NCBI GenBank assembly: GCA_002118135.1
Contig: BDIU01000297.1
Location: 1 to 64,000, forward strand
Reading direction: 5' to 3'
Length of the DNA stretch: 64,000 nt
Origin: Trebouxia sp. TZW2008
Lineage: Eukaryota; Chlorophyta; Trebouxiophyceae; Trebouxiales; Trebouxiaceae
Made by a program: the position numbers and the translations under genes. How positions within the stretch are numbered: the stretch's first letter is position 1; every line of letters starts with the position of its first letter. Of the stretch, positions 12,385 to 22,900 are shown one piece after another. The notes below the pieces were generated by a model. It made no database searches. It worked only from the letters and a program-made list of their open reading frames with translations, and was not told the DNA's origin.

Positions 12385-15300
12385 GTGGCATGCACAGGCA
12401 GGATGGCAAGCAGGCCTGCAGGTTGGCGGACAGACAGTCAGACACACAGACAGACGGATGGACCGACAGGCTGATGGACAGATAGACATGGCATGCATGG
12501 GCAACCAAGTGAACATGGCACAGACATACAGACGGGCACACAGACACACGGCACAGGCACACAGACAGATACACAGAGGCAAGCAGACTAATTTACAGGC
12601 AGACAAGCAGACATGCTACTTATGTCTGCAACAGATGTACCAGCAGCAACATTGCTGGCACAAGACGGTGCAAAAGTGAGCTGCGTGCTGATGCCTCAAG
12701 CCACAAATGCGTTGAGGTCCAGTGCAGCAGCAAAATTGCCGGCATCATATCTGCACTGCGATGTGTGAAGTGCAGGGCATTGTAGACACAAGAGGTGATG
12801 CTCACCATGAATGTGCTGCAGCTCTGAGCTGGCATGCAAGATGCAGTGACCCGATGAGTTGCCAACATCACATATGCATTGCAGTGTCACACATGCAGAG
12901 CAGTGCAATGCAGTGGAGCTGCAAGAGATGATGCTCACCATGGCTGTCCAGCAGCTCTGAGATAGCATGCAAGATGCAGTGACTCCACGCAGTGCCAACA
13001 TCATGTTTGCAATGCAGTGCGTGACATGCAGTACAGTCTAGCGCAGCTCACAGGATCGATGTACACCAGGGTTCTGCAGCAGCTCTGAGATGGCATGCAA
13101 AATGCAGTGGCTATTTGCAACACCAACAACACATTTGCATTGCAGTGCATGAAGTAGTCCTCACCCTGTCTCTCTGGCAGCTCTGAGATGGCATGCAAGA
13201 TGCGGTGACTCCACGCATTGCCAGGCAGGTCCTCATGTGCAATGTAGATCAAAGCCGGCCAGATCTTTCCGCCAGAATCATTGCTTGCAGGGTCATCTGG
13301 GTGGCCAGCTGCGTCGCCAGCTGCATTGTTAGCTGGACCAGCAGCTGGGCTGCCAGCGGGATCACTAGCTAGGCCAGTAGCTGGGTCAGCAGCTGCATTG
13401 TTAGCTGGACCAGCAGCTGGGCGATCAACTGGATCACTAGATAGGCCAGTAGCTGGGTCAGCAGCTGGGTTAACGGCTGAATGAGCAGCTGGGTCAGCAG
13501 CTGGGTCAGCACCTGAATTGCTAGCCAGGCCAGCAGCTGCTTTGTCAGCTGCATCACTAGCTAGGCCAGTAGCTGGGTCAGCAGCTGGGTCAGCACCTGA
13601 ATCCTTAGCCAGGTCAGCAGCTGCTTTGTCAGCTGCGTCACTAGCTGGGTCAGCAGCATCTTCGTCTGAGCTGCCGTCTGAGCTGCTGTCTGAGCTGCCG
13701 TCTGAGCTGTCGTCCCAGCTGCAGTCTGAGTTGCCGTCTTGGTTGCCACTTGAGTAAGCTGCTGGCTGGCTCAGGTGCTTGAGTACTGAGCAGACTGTTT
13801 GACTCTTGCCTGCATATCACATAAGAGAGGTTGAGTAAAGCCAAGTAACCACAATGACCAGGTAATTGCAATGCTTGACAAGACCTTCTTTAAGTGCTCA
13901 ATCTCTGAGAAACACCATATCAACAGGTTGACCTGTCCTTGCTGCTTCATACCAGCGCACCAAAAATGGCATGCTGAGTGAGTGGGAGCAAGGCATCAAT
14001 TGCCAAGTTTTCCAGCTAGTTGCTGACTGCATTGAGAAACATCTGAGCTCGTATACGTCACAGCTGTGAACTTGACCAAGCCGCTGCACGTCCAGCATAT
14101 TGATGAACCCTGTGTCTGAAGTAGCCATGGCCTATGAGGGCTGACAAATGTCAAGGATTTGCACAATGCAGACATCTCGTCGCCGGCAGAGGCAGGAGCA
14201 AGCGACTGCACCTGTGCCTGAAGGGCCCCACAGCCCAAAGGTACCAGGCAGGGTCCGCTTAATAGTGTCAGTCAGGAAATCAAGCAATTGCTGGACGATC
14301 AGAGTATCAAGCAAGTTCACCTGCTGCACTGATCAAATCCTGCACATCTAGTACAAGCATGCAACCTATGCCTGAAAGAGCTCTTAGACTGGGGCTGTGC
14401 ACATTGCAGACATGTTGCAGCAGCCAGAGAGCCAAACAAGGAAGCAACTGTACCTGTTCCCACTGGCCCACACAGTCCAATGGTACCAGGCAGCATCCGC
14501 TTAACAGTGTCAATCAGGCAGTTGCTTGAAGATCAGAGCGTCAAGCAAGTTCACCTGTTGCACTGGTTAAACCCTACAAATCTAGTACAAGCACGGAACC
14601 TGTGCCTGAAAGAGCATTCAGCTTGGGGCTGTGCACATTGCAGACATGTTGAAGCAGCCAGAGAGCAAAACAAGGAAGCAGCTGTACCTGTTCCTGCTGG
14701 CCCACACAGTCCAATGTTACCAGGCAGGATCCGCTTACTGGTGTCAATCAGGCAGTTGCTTGAAGATCAGAGCATCAAGCAATTTCACCTGTTGCACTGG
14801 TCAAACCCTGCACATCTAGTACAAGCATGCAACCTGTGCCTGAAAGAGCTCTTAGACTGGGGCTGTGCACATTGCAGACATGTTGCAGCAGCCAGAGAGC
14901 CAAACAAGGAAGCAACTGTACCTGTTCCCATTGGCCCACACAGTCCAATGGTACCAGGCAGCATCCGCTTAACAGTGTCAATCAGGCAGTTGCTTGAAGA
15001 TCAGAGCGTCAAGCAAGTTCACCTGTTACACTGGTTAAACCCTGCAAATCTAGTACAAGCACGGAACCTGTGCCTGAAAGAGCATTCAGCTTGGGGCTGT
15101 GCACATTGCAGACATGTTGAAGCAGCCAGAGAGCAAAACAAGGAAGCAGCTGTACCTGTTCCTGCTGGCCCACACAGTCCAATGTTACCAGGCAGGATCC
15201 GCTTACTGGTGTCAATCAGGCAGTTGCTTGAAGATCAGAGCATCAAGCAATTCCACCTGTTGCACTGGTCAAACCCTGCACGTCTAGTACAAGCATGAAG

Positions 15301-17830
15301 CCTGTGCCTGACAGAGCTCTTAGACTGGGGCTGTGCACATCGCAGACATGTTGAAGCAGCCAGAGAGCAAAGCAAGTAAGCAACTGTACCTGTTCCCGCT
15401 GGCCCACATAGTCCAATGGTACCAGGCAGGATCCGCTTAATAGTGTCAATCAGGCAGTTGCTTGAATATCAGAGCATCAAGAAAGTTCACCTATTGCACT
15501 GGTCACAGCCTGCAAATCTAGTACACGCACGGAACCTGTGCCTGAAAGAGCATTCAGATTGGGGCTGTGCACATTGCAGACATGTTGAAGCAGCCAGAGA
15601 GCAAAGCAAGTAAGCAACTGTACCTGTTCCTGCTGGCCCATACAGCCCAATGGAGCCAGGCAAGCTCTGCGTAATAGTGTCAGTCAGGAAATCAAGCAGT
15701 TCCTTGAAGACCTCCCGCCGCCCTACAGGACTGCCCTCAGCGCTGAATGGGTTGGGGCTCAAAGCTTTGAACACCTTCGGTGCCTGCAGCAACACGGCAC
15801 AGAAGAAGAGTCACGGGCAGATCTGTGTGTTGTATTCAAAGCTGGTGTGTTGAGCGCATTAAAGCTCGTGTCCTAGCCTTGAACGTGGAGCAAACAAGCA
15901 GCGCCAAAGTGGTGCGCGATACCTGCGAGTGATTGGCAATGACCTGGAGTGAGAAACAATGGGTGTGTAATAGACTTCAGCTTAGCTTTCATGAACATTG
16001 CTCACAATAATTCTGATAATCCAGATGCTGACTTCAGCAGCAATGCAAGTGCAATCACACACATTTGGCAGCAAGCCATCAAGCAACATTAACCCTCTAT
16101 GTGTCAACTCATCGTCAACATTGTGAGGCATGCCTGATAGCAATGACCAGAAACCAATCAGTGGCATGGTGAAAGTTTGTGATCAGCCAACTGATAAGTG
16201 AGATATATGACACTTGGTGCACACCGTCTCTGAGCTCATCCAGCCAGGCAGGTCAGCTTGCTTTGTAGAGGACTGCAAGATGTCAGCAAACATCTCGTCC
16301 AGACTGGGAGCTTCGTTCAACATCACGTCACTCCGAGTCAACTGCAGCGTCCTGACTCCAGCTGGCTGTTGAACCAGGCCACTACCAGTGAGTACTGCAG
16401 CAGTGCAATTTTGCCTTTGTTGGGACTGCTCCACCAGGCTGCTGTCAATCTGCTGTGGCAATTGGCTTGTCTCACTGCAGGAGGGCACATCAGCATTGCT
16501 GTGCTGTGGCAAGTCTTGGATGGAACTGCTATGTGGCATTACAACAGCAGCATTGCCAGCTTCTGCCTGGCTGTTGGTTGGCTGTTCAGCGCTGACGGCT
16601 GCCTTGCCTGGAGGAGGAGCAAATTCCATGATGCACCTCCTGCCATAGTATTCGCCCAAAAAGAGACCCTTGGTCGCCATGTTTGGCCCGTAGAATGCTC
16701 TGATGAAGTGAGACTTGGGCAGGCTGGATTCTGTGCGGGGCTTTTTGTTGGGCGGTGCGCTGTCGGTGCTTTGCTTTGCTGCCAATGCTGCCTGCAAGAA
16801 CGCAAGAGTGATGTTGGGTCGTCAAGGCTAAGACATCCAGCATGACTGCCTAGCAGCAGTATGAGCGCAGCATCAATGGCACCACATCTGGGAGTGCTTC
16901 ATTGAGACAATGTGCACAAAGGCTGCAATAATGGCAGATGTGACGCTTACAGTTGCAGTGCTTGCAGATGCAATTGTTGCCAACTACAATGCTGAGTTAT
17001 CCATCTCAAAGGGAGGTTGTTGCTTGCGCACAGGTTGGTGTGCACCGCTTTGACCCATACTGACAGACAATTTTGCTGGTACAGATAATGAACATATGGA
17101 AGTGTACTCACAAATCTGCGGGCCCGAGCCTCCTTTTCTGCCTGATGCTCCGCAAGAGCCTCTGCATCTGCACGCTCTTTGATGCCGCGCAACATATGAA
17201 TCCTGTGCTGCTGCGTGGGCAGGGCCAGTTCTGGAAACTCATCCTTGACCAGTAGTGGACCCTTTTTAGGCTTTGCGGGGACTGCTAAGTGCAGCACCAG
17301 GCCAGAACCAACCCATCCATCTAGACCAGAAGCAGCGGCCTGCTGCTGGCTTGCTGCCTGCACACAATATATAGGCAGGTCATCACACAATGTACAGGCA
17401 GGTTAGCAACATGTCAATGTCTTGACACCTTATTGATTGGTGCAGAACCAGTCCAGAACCAAGTCATGCATCTGCAGCAAAAGCAGCAAACTGCTGCTGG
17501 CTTCCTGCCTCACTGCTGCTACTTGCCTGCACGCAAGATACAGGCAGGTCAGCAAGATGTCGATGTCTTGACACCTTACTGGTTGGTGCAGCACCAGGCC
17601 AGAATTCACCCATGCATCTGAAGCAGAAGCACTGGCCTGCGGCTGGCTTGCTGCCTGGCTGCTGCTAATTGCTTGCACACAAGATGCTGGAGTGTCGGTA
17701 AGATGTCAATGTCTGGACCCTCCTTGGGTTTGGGTTTGGCAGGGACTACTGTGTGCAGCGCTAGGCAGGACACATCAGGAGCTGCAGACTGGTGCTGACG
17801 TCCTGCCCTACTGCTGCTAACAGCCTGCAC
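7870..17830 (-). CDS. CDC6/ORC1-like AAA+ ATPase (fourth module with lid and winged helix)
   Basis: Likely replication-licensing ATPase of the CDC6/ORC1 family, nuclear. In 5' to 3' order on the minus strand: a basic linker exon with NKKPRTESS (ends 16,795); the exon 15,783-15,624 with EGSPVGRREVFKELL and GLYGPAGTG (Walker A region, exon ends just after the last Gly); 14,134-14,010 (FINMLDVQRL); a low-complexity Asp-Pro-Ala linker (13,750-13,260) running into ALIYIAHEDLPGNAW; 12,082-11,877 with MYVVVMDQLERV (Walker B); about 11,390-11,205 with LVVVAVGSDKQK and ELSQYKFCAMRSIL (sensor 1 region); 10,781-10,664 with GRLQKVLGVLKNAV (lid). Winged-helix exons are at about 8,930-8,820 (LSPGAQAVLCAMY) and 8,140-7,870 (EFAQLWSELQHCNLVQ). 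Walker B has DQ instead of DE. It may be the 3' part of one longer gene that starts near 30,893. Confidence 0.6.
9655..9960. repeat. About 120-bp tandem units, three copies
   Basis: The words CTGGGCGAGCTTCCA, GTGCACTGCTTCTATGCC and GTGAATGCATGGTCAAA recur three times at spacings of about 120 bp. On the minus strand each unit encodes a variant of GIEAVHACVMEARPGETG followed by a GT donor. This is a duplicated small exon end in the CDC6/ORC1-like locus, between the lid and winged-helix exons. Confidence 0.65.
10157..10202. repeat. CAG trinucleotide microsatellite
   Basis: About 15 uninterrupted CAG units; two shorter CAG runs follow at about 10,404-10,435 and 10,440-10,455. It lies in an intron or linker of the minus-strand gene. 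Confidence 0.95.
10960..11525. repeat. Two pairs of duplicated exon parts in the sensor 1 / lid region
   Basis: A unit of about 145 bp with GTTGAC(A/G)CTTAC(A/G)CTCATGCCAA occurs near 11,025 and 11,185. A unit of about 130 bp with TCAATCAGCGGCACATGAAG occurs near 11,310 and 11,440. The second pair duplicates the exon holding GSDKQKLHVPLIE on the minus strand, so two alternative sensor-1 exons may exist. Confidence 0.7.
12126..12605. repeat. CAGA/GACA tetranucleotide array with interruptions
   Basis: Roughly 480 bp of (CAGA)n with CAGG, GGCA and CACA variants. All frames read Cys/Val/Ser/Leu or Asp/Arg/Gln/Thr runs, which are artefacts of the repeat. It lies just upstream, on the minus strand, of the Walker B exon that starts at 12,082. 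Confidence 0.95.
12700..13235. repeat. About 130-bp tandem units, four copies
   Basis: The words GCAGCTCTGAGATGGCATGCAA(G/A)ATGCAGTG recur at about 12,818, 12,950, 13,080 and 13,180. The copy at 13,180-13,260 contains the reading frame NAWSHRILHAISELPE joined to the upstream exon. The other copies are decayed exon ends in the following intron. Confidence 0.7.
13290..13750 (-). repeat. 12-bp minisatellite encoding Ala-Asp-Pro-Ala-type linker
   Basis: Units such as GCTGGGTCAGCA repeat with substitutions. On the minus strand one frame stays open with Ala/Asp/Pro/Gly-rich residues and an acidic Ser/Asp start, then enters GGKIWPALIYIAHEDL. It appears to be a coded, disordered linker in the CDC6/ORC1-like protein. 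Confidence 0.65.
14160..15700. repeat. 234-bp tandem array carrying the Walker A exon
   Basis: GCAGACATGTTG recurs at intervals of exactly 234 bp (for example near 14,407, 14,641 and 15,109), giving about 6.5 units. Alternate units match best, so there is a 468-bp higher-order unit. On the minus strand each unit has an acceptor-like CAG before a short frame ending GLCGPTGTG or similar, then a GT donor. Several copies have a TGA near the exon start and are probably non-functional. 234 is a multiple of 3, and a long plus-strand frame through the array is an artefact. Confidence 0.85.
17255..17830. repeat. About 180-bp tandem exon copies in the linker region
   Basis: Four degenerate units encode on the minus strand versions of AxSSSxAxxQ followed by SGLVLHxxVPAKPKxGP. 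They precede the exon that contains KDEFPELALPTQQHR. This duplicates a linker exon between modules 3 and 4. Confidence 0.6.
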
Positions 17831-18122
17831 ATAGTTTACAAACAGGTCGGTATGACATTACCCAGTTGAGTATTGGAGACATGCCAAGCCATGCTGGTGA
17901 TGCTGCACACCATGACACACCAGCAGGTTTACTACATGTCTGAAACACTGCAGCAGGGCTGTGAGAAGCAAGGCACCTGAGGCCTGCGACAAGCAAGCAA
18001 AAATATGAAGACACCATCACTGTCTAGAGTGGTGTGACATTGATGGAAGAGTGTAAGGCTGTCTGCTGTCAAAGGCCAGCAAGTGAACTGCACCGACAAC
18101 ATCGCGGCGGACAAGGGTCTAC

Positions 18123-18149
18123 CTGATTGCCAGCAGCAGCAGATGCAGC

Positions 18150-18180
<31 letters not shown>

Positions 18181-19937
18181 ACACCAGCACCAGCACCAGC
18201 ACGGCTGATGGCCTTTTGTGCTTCAGCTGGTTTCTGCAACAGCCACTGGAGGCAACGCCGAAATCCCACCAGCACCAAAATGAGGGTGGAGTGAGGACTC
18301 TGCACAAAAAAGGAGGACACTTTGAAGCGTACAGCAGAAGCATGCAATGAGATGGGTCTACAGCAAAATAGCGATGACACAAGGCTTGAGAGAGCAGTGA
18401 CTACATGGTAATTGCTGAGAGTGGTTACTGCATGATTTAGTGACATGCTGCAAGCAATTCTGTGCTCTGCTCAGCTGCAGAGAGATGTAGGAATGCATTT
18501 GGAAATGCCATAGCCATACTCAGCAAAACCATGATGCAAAAGAATGAACTGCTTTTGGCATGCCTCAGATGATGGGTGCATTGACTGTTGTGGCACGGTG
18601 GATTTTGAGTGACAACCAATTTGCCACAGGAATGTTACTCCCATACCTGAGCCAGCTTGCACAGGAACATCAACTCCTTTGCAGTGAAAGAGTCGACCCG
18701 TCCTCGACACTTAAGGACCAGCACTGTCATGCCTGTGAAGTCCTCGCCTTCCAGAGTCAGCAACTGCTGTAGGTGCTGCTCTGGAGAACCTTTGTATGGC
18801 CCATTGCCTACGCAAGGAGGCAGTGTCAAGCTGGTAACAAGAGTAAGCAAGATGCCATATATGCCTAAGCCTTACGATGTCACTGTTGTGAGGGTAGCTC
18901 TGACCCAAGCTCACACGAGCAAAGCACAGGTGGAAGAACGTGTGCACGATTTGCAAACATCATATGCAGCCAGCTGGCTGGCATGATCACAGGCATGAGC
19001 AATGCTTAAGCTGGTTCAGTGTGTTACTGACTTGCAGCATCAACCAAAACTCAATGTTCTTGGTGCTTGCTTTCAAAGCAGCATATAGGGAGCACATCAC
19101 AGCACAGCACAGCTCGGCACAGCACAGCACAGCACAGCGCAGCGAGACTGCGAAACCTACCAAGGTTAGCAGCCACATGACTCAGCAGACAGGTGTGCAT
19201 TTTGTCATTGCCAAGCGTCAGACGCTTGAAAGGAACCTTATGACCCCTGTCACCCTCCTGGAACCACTGAGCGGAGCGCACAGCTTGATCTGCTGCATCC
19301 CACATTTTGTCTGCAGTAAGCAACAGCCAGTCTCAAATTGAGTATGTTAACAAGTTCAAGGCGAGCTTGGTGTCAGGAATTAGTGCTGTCGAAACTGAGT
19401 GCTTCTGCAGGGCCTCATGTGTGCTGAAGGATAAGTATCTGTGCAAAGTTTGCTGGGCTGCAGCAAGCAGCTGGGCCTGAGATGTGCTAACTCACCTGTT
19501 GCAAATGGTGCAGCAGCTTTTGGGGAAAGTCTGTGCACATTATTGGTTTCCAGCGAACCACTGCAGTCACTCACATTGCCTCTGTGTATGACCTGTTGTC
19601 ATGATTGCATGCATGCATCACACTGCAATGTGGCTATAGGTCGTACCAGCATCATGTCCACCAGTCACAATGGCAGCTTTGTCCAAAGCCAGAGCAAATT
19701 ACAAGTTTTATGAGCACCACTGTAATCAATCGCCCTGCCTCATTGTACAACCTGCAGTCAAACTTGCACGCAACACAATGGACTGAGGCTAAAGCGCATA
19801 CCAGCATCAGGTCCGCCAGTCAGAATCAAGGCTCCACCAAAGCAGCCACTGGCGCACTGCTGCACAAATGACTGCACGTGGTCTTTGACCAGAAAACCGT
19901 CTTCGTGCTCCTGAAGCAGAAGACGGTCCGGCTGCTC
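18123..19937 (-). other. AAA+ module 3 (degenerate), exon-level description
   Basis: Exon 19,937-19,802 holds DHVQSFVQQCA and ALILTGGPDAG, a P-loop-like end with a GT donor directly after the last Gly. A partial second copy (AAIVTGGHDAG) ends near 19,648. A middle exon lies at about 19,320-19,055 (KVPFKRLTLGND). Exon 18,807-18,647 holds MTVLVLKCRGRVDSF (Walker B position, no Asp-Glu). Exon 18,299-18,123 holds STLILVLVGF and then runs into a poly-Ala tract encoded by a GCT/CAG repeat. Confidence 0.45.
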
Positions 19938-22900
19938 CTGCAAAACATGCACTTGAGCATCAGAGCTGATCAAAGCATTGCAAGTTTGTGCTGAAGCAGC
20001 CTTAAAGTGTTGCTCCTAAAGCAGCCATCAGCAGAGCACTGGCTTCTAAATTAACATATGGTCTGTCACACTCTCTTGTTGCTCCTGCAAAGCATGTTGT
20101 TGTGTTCAGCATCAACAGCTCCACATCAAACCCTCTAGCTCTAAGCTGAAGCAGGAGCTGAAGATTGCTCCCAAATCAGCACAAGCACAGTACTGACTCC
20201 TTGCCTCAGGCCCTTGAACCAGCATACCCTCAGGCTGCTCCTGCAAAGCATGTCCCTCAGGAGTCAAGAGCTCATCATGAAAGCGCTCTAGCTCTAAGCT
20301 GTAGCGACCTTGAACTGCTGCTGTAAAGTCAGCAGAATATGCAAATTGATGCCTCGCACGTGACCCATGTACAAGGGGGCAGGAGTATGAAAGCAAACTC
20401 AGCAAGAGATTTGACCTATAGCGACCAGTCCTTGAGCCTTGTGTGATGCAATGTTACCTGTAAAGCGGCTATGCATGGCGTTAGCTCATGCGCCCAAGAG
20501 GTACTGTAGCCAAGGTGTGGCAGTTGCCCTCCGTCTAGACGGTATAAAGCTGGCAATCACAGATTCCAAGTTTTGAAGTCTTACCCGTGGAACGGGCTTG
20601 CACGGCATCAGCTCACGCTCCCTATGTACGATATAGCTGAGGAGTCGTGGTTGCCCTTCTACTGGCTTGGGTAGAGCCGGGAGTCGCAAAGAAGACACGC
20701 GTACTTTTGCTTGCCGTAGGAGGCGCAACATTTGTGCCATAAAGGCATCAAAGCCAGCAAAAATAAGCGCCAATCCAGACCCTGGTTTCTGCATAGCAAC
20801 ATTTATGTTGGCGGCCAGCACAGCACAGCCCAGCCCAGCCCAGCCCAGCACAGCACAGCACAGCACAGCACAGCACAGCACAGCACAGCACAGCACAGCA
20901 CAGCACAGCACAGCACAGCACAGCGCAGCGCAGCGCAGCAAGAGCCTGAATAAACTTCTGGCCGACCTCCGTATCCATCTTAAAAGGTTGAGACTTGCCA
21001 GACACTTGATTGCTGCTGTAATGTACCTTGCTGGGCCCCAGAGATGTGTGCAGCATTGCAGAGAGACTCAGCTTTCCTTTGGCAAACAGATGACCCAAGA
21101 GACGCCCGGTTCACAATGTATGTACTTTGAGGGCTAAGTGCAATGTCCCTACCTGCGTTAGATAGCAGAGCTCAAACAGGTCCATCTTCAGCAAGGAGTC
21201 TGTGCAGATTGCGTGCGTCAAGTGCACCACCAATGTGATCTTGCGCTTGGTTTCTGATGGTGGAGCGAGACACACGTCTTCAAGCTTCTCAAAATCAGCA
21301 TGACTGCTCTCCACTTTGCCTCTTTTGCCTGCATTGTCAAACTTGCCTCACAACACTGCATTCAAGTGGTTATAGAGGTAGATGCAGGCTGTTGTATCTT
21401 GAGTAACTGCAGATTAGGCATATGTCTGCACAAATGAATCGCAGCGCAAGCGCGCAAATGCTGAGCTGTGAAAGCATGTGAAAGCTCATGTATTATGAGC
21501 AGCTGCAGTGTAGAGATATCAATCCGCAAAGCAATCGCAGCACCAGCATGTCAATGAGATGCATTTGGGAAGAGGCCAGCAAGCAAAATTGCGGTGGGTG
21601 CCGCAAGTCTTGCCTGCGTTGCACACCAGCGAGGAGACATAGCACCAGAGCCCAGTTCTGAACTGCCGAAGCCTGTACTCATCAACAATGCAGACCTCTC
21701 GGGATGAAAAGTCATCACTGCAGCTCCAGTCTATTGCTTCGTGTACAGCTATCAGGCTCACTGCATTCATTCAATACAGATTGATGTCTGTTGCACAAGT
21801 CTGGCATAAGTCACAATCATGTGAATGCATGGAGGCATCGCAGGCAAGACTTTGCAACAGGTCAAGCGATTCTGAAGGCTTTTGATACAGGTTGATGTGA
21901 GGTGCATAAGCTTGGCGCAATTTGCGTAACCGTCTTGAGGCATCGCAGTTTTGCAACAATGTGCAAATTATTCAGAAGACAAGCTCGTGATGTGATTGTT
22001 GATGGCATCTGTCAACCCCAGCAACAGCTCAGTCTGTTTATGTCTTGTGCTAGCACAGGCTGCAAAACCAGTATGGCAGTACCTTCATCTTGAACAGTCA
22101 CAGCCGTCACTCCAGACACACTGTCTTCAAGCTGGATGGGACCCATCTGGACACGCTCTCGCAGAAAGCTGAGAACTGCACCCTGCATTTCCGCAATATC
22201 TGACTGTAGCTCTGACTCTGGGTCTGACTGTTCATCTGACTGAGAATCTGACTGGGAGTTTGACTGTGAGGGTAAGTGCCCGTCAAGGGCAGCTGCAACT
22301 GAAGGAGGTTGGCCTAAAGCTGATGACAGTGAGCATGGCAGCTGGGCTGAAGCTACTGCGTTCTCGCTTTTGTACTTCAAATCTTGGCAAACGACAGATC
22401 TGCGGCGGCCAAAGGCAGGTGGAGCTTGTGTGAGGGGTGTCAGCTTGTGAGTGTGTTGGGCTGTGATGGCAGTTCCAGGAGTTGCGATGCGAGCAGGAGA
22501 CTGTTCAGCTGGGCTGAGTGAGCCCTCCACTTGAGAGGGGGGTGCCTTGGGGTCCACATGATGATCAAGGGGGGCTGCCTTGGGGTCCACAGGATGATCA
22601 GGGCGGGGCTTTTTGGGGTCGACAGGATGACCGTGAGAGGCTGCCTTAGGGTCTGCTGGTTGATTAGGGGGGTGGGACTGATCTGGCAAAAAACCATGAG
22701 CAGTGGCTGGCATTTGGGCTGCTTGCTGATCATGCTGCTCCTGCAAGGTTAGCAAGTGCTTAGCATGTCCCACTCTGAGGACAAAGTGCTGTGCATCAAA
22801 TGCCATAGGCATTGTGGTGTGGCCGCAGATTGCAGAGCAATGGTGATGAGGCAAACAATGAAGTTGCACAGCAAACGTGTGATAAGAACAGGTCACATGC

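Noticed and set aside
11993..12606. Cys/Val/Leu-rich frames (SVCLSVCLSV type) on the minus strand
   Set aside because: Pure products of the CAGA/GACA tetranucleotide repeat, present in all three frames.
14480..15298. A 272-codon plus-strand open frame with repeated VPVPxGPHSP text
   Set aside because: It is the antisense of the 234-bp Walker A exon array on the minus strand. The array unit is a multiple of three, so the frame stays open by chance.
14160..15700. CRISPR array
   Set aside because: Spacers are not unique and repeats are 234 bp long, coding on the other strand. The setting is eukaryotic with introns.
18123..21760. Kinesin motor
   Set aside because: QSFVQQCASGCFGGALILTGG resembles a kinesin P-loop region at first sight. 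The following segments lack the NxxSSRSH and LAGSE motifs and align better with the CDC6/ORC1-like module downstream.
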